Below are positions 8,794-10,351 of a DNA stretch of 10,351 bases, piece after piece. Within the stretch, counting starts at the first letter, position 1, and each line of letters opens with the position of its first letter. A model generated the notes under the pieces. That model did no database searches, was not told where the DNA came from, and saw only the letters and a program-made list of their open reading frames with translations. A program made the position numbers and the translations under genes. The DNA lies in contig CAZYVL010000089.1 in assembly GCA_964651005.1 (NCBI GenBank), forward strand, positions 1 to 10,351. Reading direction: 5' to 3'. The stretch comes from DATMFV01 sp964651005 (GTDB taxonomy: Bacteria > Verrucomicrobiota > Verrucomicrobiia > Chthoniobacterales > Chthoniobacteraceae).

Positions 8794-8808
8794 TTCCTCG
8801 CCTTTTTT
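8781..8808 (+). terminator. Probable intrinsic terminator of the macroglobulin-pbpC operon
   Basis: CGAGG (8781-8785) pairs with CCTCG (8796-8800), and two G-U pairs can extend the stem inward. Six T follow at 8803-8808, two bases after the stem. The left arm lies in the last codons of pbpC and the stop codon TAG (8791-8793) is in the loop. The stem is short, so the strength is uncertain, but the placement right at the end of the operon fits. Confidence 0.5.
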
Positions 8809-8904
8809 GCAACGAGCGAGAGCGGATCACCGGGATGCCTCTGGTGCCTGAACCTTGACATCGTGCGCTCCACGCTTGCTGATGGGCGGAGATCGAAAGC
8901 AGAA

Positions 8905-9309
8905 ATGGAAACGCATCGAGGAAAAGCCCAAGGATTTCTCCCCCTGCTTCCTCCAGCGGGGCTGTTGCTGGCATCCGCCTCGGGCCTTTGGCTGTCGGTG
9001 GCTTATGCGCCCGTATCCATCGGTTATCTCGCTTTCGCCGGGGTTGCCGCTCTGCTTTTTACTGTTGCGCTTCGTTACCTGGCCGGGCGGAACCGGCCTT
9101 GGGTTTTTATCTCCTTTTTGATCGTGACATTGGGCCAACAGATAACACGCGATCTTTTCTTCACCAGCGAGGTTCATGCCCCACACTGGCCCTGGCTCCT
9201 GGCTCAGTGGCTGGCCGTTTTGTCTCTGGTGGTTTCCATCGAATTTTTGGTCCGCGGAATCCTCAGGGCTGTGCGCCCGCTCAATCCAGTCGGCGAACCA
9301 AAGCGGTGA
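8905..9309 (+). CDS. Unrecognised small membrane protein, four predicted helices
   Basis: I do not recognise this family. From the ATG at 8905 it is 134 residues long. A short charged N-terminus (METHRGKAQG) is followed by hydrophobic segments at about residues 12-34, 38-59, 66-80 and 97-118, and the tail is basic (VRGILRAVRPLNPVGEPKR). The pattern of alternating helices and Arg-rich loops looks like a real membrane protein and not an out-of-frame artefact. A GTG at 8863 would add 14 residues, but no ribosome-binding site precedes it; before the ATG there is GGAG at 8888-8891, somewhat far away at 13 bases. TTGACA at 8855-8860 could be a -35 element, but the hexamer 17 bases downstream (GCTGAT) is a poor -10. 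It follows the pbpC terminator on the same strand, so it is probably transcribed separately. No function is suggested. Confidence 0.6.
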   Translation: METHRGKAQGFLPLLPPAGLLLASASGLWLSVAYAPVSIGYLAFAGVAALLFTVALRYLAGRNRPWVFISFLIVTLGQQITRDLFFTSEVHAPHWPWLLAQWLAVLSLVVSIEFLVRGILRAVRPLNPVGEPKR

Positions 9310-9349
9310 TGCGGGGGTGAGATCCAATCCTCCTCCGCCAGGTCCCCAC

Positions 9350-9442
9350 TTACCGCCCGTCCGTGAGACGCATGCGATTGATCTCCTCAAATTTCCTGCG
9401 GAAATTCGCCTCAAGGGTGCCTTGGTCCCGGTGCTGTCCCAC
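9350..9442 (-). pseudogene. Short fragment resembling the N-terminal region of type I restriction subunit HsdR
   Basis: Read on the minus strand, 30 codons end at TAA (9352-9350). The stretch LEANFRRKFEEINRMRLTDG resembles, from memory, the conserved segment near the N-terminus of HsdR proteins (pattern L-x-ANFR-x-KFE-x-x-N-x-x-x-LTD, normally followed by EF). Here the match stops at LTDG, then Arg and a stop, so it is cut on that side. On the other side it runs into the end of the transposase remnant. It could not encode a working enzyme. With only about 20 informative residues this may be a coincidence. The stop-to-stop frame is the same as that of the transposase C-terminus, but the two are separated by the transposase stop at 9451-9449. 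Confidence 0.3.
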
Positions 9443-10105
9443 GGAATTTTAGCCAAAACTTGGGAAATAAGCGTATTCCGGGGTTGCCAATGCGCGGACG
9501 CTGCCACCCGCTGTCCCACAACTTCGCAAGAGGTCTCCCAAATCGATGCGCTGCCAGAGCGCAGCCCGTAGTAGCGTGAAAAGCCGGGTGAAGCTGCTCC
9601 CCCACGCCGAGAGGAAGGCAAAGAAGCGCAAGAGAAGATAGCAGAGCAGGGCGCTCCAGATTTGCCAGCGCACGGCATTGGCGCTGTGGCCTAGAAAATC
9701 AGCCAGCTTCAAAGTCTGCTTGATCTGCTTGAAAAAGACCTCAATGGACCAGCGACTGCGATAAAGATCAGCCACACTCCGGGCACTTCAGTCCATGTTG
9801 TCGGTGAGAAACTCCATCTCCCGCTCGACGCCGTCGACTTCCACCATTGCCAGCACCCTGCGCATCCGCTCGGGATATTTGGCACGACTGCTCTTCGGCT
9901 GCACAAACTTCACGGGCACGCTTGGGATCGGCGTCTTTGGCGGCGTCGATGAGAACGAAACGAGGCAGGAAGCTTTGGAAATCCAGACGCATGTGGCATT
10001 TGGCGGCGGCCTTGCGGCGGCGGTGTTTCGCCCAGTCCATACAGGAGGCTATCAGTTCAATGGTAGTGGAATCGACCAGATAGATCGTCTTACGAAAGCG
10101 GTGGG
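9433..10105 (-). mobile_element. Remnant of an IS4-family insertion sequence, one end lost
   Basis: The span covers the decayed transposase plus a few bases beyond its stop codon. The left limit is a guess: GCTGTCCCAC at 9433-9442, just past the stop, could be part of a terminal inverted repeat. The other end cannot be found, because the transposase begins internally and abuts RHS repeats near 10100. No target duplication can be identified. The element cannot move on its own. Confidence 0.6.
9449..10105 (-). pseudogene. IS4-family transposase, truncated, deleted and with a stop codon
   Basis: This encodes a cut-and-paste DDE transposase remnant. The visible part opens at RKTIYLVDSTTIEL, which carries the first catalytic Asp (codon 10073-10071), then MDWAKHRRRKAAAKCHMRLD and AKDADPKRAREVCAA. 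In intact relatives roughly a hundred residues precede this and are missing here. Near 9893-9905 the frame shifts and the sequence jumps to SSRAKYPERMRRVLAMVEVD. The segment between, with the second catalytic Asp, is absent; I estimate some 70-80 residues lost. An in-frame TGA at 9790-9788 stands where DNMD-W-SARSVADLYR would have Trp (TGG). The C-terminus is complete: the IS4 YREK signature Y-x2-R-x3-E-x6-K lies at 9763-9719 with the catalytic Glu at 9742-9740, and the frame ends at TAA 9451-9449. At least three independent lesions make it a certain pseudogene. Confidence 0.9.
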
Positions 10106-10351
10106 TAACCTCCGTCAAGCGGTTGCGCACGTCGTACGTATATTCTGTCCGCCTGCCGATCGCGTCCACCCTCGCAGTCTTGTTCATGACGTCGTACTCA
10201 AACGTCGTGCTCTTGCTTGCGGCGTCTGTGATGGATGTGTTTCGGTTCAGCCCGTCGTATTCAAACTCGGTCCGCTGGCTTTTCCCGTCGATGACAGCGG
10301 TTCGGTTTCCAACCTCGTCATATTCGTTTTCAACGGTGATCCCTTCCGCGT
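10102..10351 (-). pseudogene. RHS/YD-repeat protein fragment, entering from the right edge
   Basis: On the minus strand the frame is open from the window edge and encodes about 80 residues made of four units of 20-21 residues. The units carry ENEYDEVGNRTAVID, EFEYDGLNRNTSITD, TFEYDVMNKTARVDA and YTYDVRNRLTEVT. These are YD repeats, which in RHS proteins build a beta shell that encloses a C-terminal toxin or other cargo at the cell surface or outside. The N-terminal part lies outside the window. No RHS core end motif and no toxin domain follow: at about 10105 the repeats run, without a frame change, into the transposase remnant, and the joint frame ends at 9768 after a tail of meaningless residues. 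The gene has therefore lost its C-terminus here. The upstream part could still be expressed as a truncated protein, or this may be one of several RHS fragments in the region. Confidence 0.8.

Noticed and set aside
9390..9406. Hairpin AATTTCC-TGC-GGAAATT as a terminator
   Set aside because: The stem is perfect but only seven pairs, AT-rich and without a T run on either strand. It lies inside the possible HsdR fragment and is more likely chance.
9433..9519. GCTGTCCCAC occurring at 9433-9442 and again at 9510-9519 as a direct repeat
   Set aside because: The second copy encodes conserved residues (CGTAGG) of the transposase C-terminus, so the match is probably coincidental and not a pair of functional sites.
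8827..9678. Minus-strand open frame of 283 codons across the membrane-protein gene and the IS end
   Set aside because: It crosses an unrelated gene, a gap and part of the transposase in the wrong frame. Its translation shows no domain, and the transposase motifs are in a different frame.
9768..9893. Tail after the transposase frameshift as a new RHS toxin tip
   Set aside because: The residues after VCAA come from the transposase gene read in the wrong frame. The same bases in the neighbouring frame give YPERMRRVLAMVEVDGVERE, a normal transposase segment.

Overview
The window looks like chromosomal DNA of a Gram-negative bacterium with GC-rich genes. The Verrucomicrobiota are my best guess, but this is a weak inference from overall style: a very long macroglobulin, RHS/YD repeats and a YREK-type IS4 transposase. 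A Gram-negative envelope is better supported, because the two large genes are an alpha-2-macroglobulin and a penicillin-binding protein 1C, which act in the periplasm.

Layout, left to right. (1) Bases 2-502 hold the 3' part of a small membrane protein of the YcxB-like type, more AT-rich than what follows. (2) A 60-base gap carries a -10-like hexamer and a hairpin that includes the first base of the next start codon. (3) Bases 563-6397 encode a 1944-residue alpha-2-macroglobulin with an intact CTEQ thioester motif. (4) Bases 6394-8793 encode bifunctional PBP1C (pbpC) with all glycosyltransferase and transpeptidase motifs present; it overlaps the macroglobulin gene by four bases (GTGA). A terminator-like hairpin sits across the pbpC stop codon. 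(5) Bases 8905-9309 encode an unrecognised membrane protein of about 134 residues with four predicted helices. (6) From 9350 to the right edge, on the minus strand, lies a graveyard of broken genes: a short fragment resembling the N-terminal part of a type I restriction HsdR subunit, a badly decayed IS4-family transposase, and a run of RHS/YD repeats that enters from the right edge and is fused in frame to the transposase remnant.

How the genes work together: the macroglobulin and PBP1C form the well-known bacterial pair (yfhM-pbpC in E. coli). The macroglobulin is thought to trap proteases that breach the outer membrane, while PBP1C is thought to repair the damaged cell wall. The four-base overlap indicates one operon with coupled translation. 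No link between this operon and the flanking genes can be shown from the sequence.

I did not find a clearly new system. The most unusual structure is the in-frame RHS-transposase fusion on the right. The most testable regulatory oddity is the hairpin covering the start of the macroglobulin gene.
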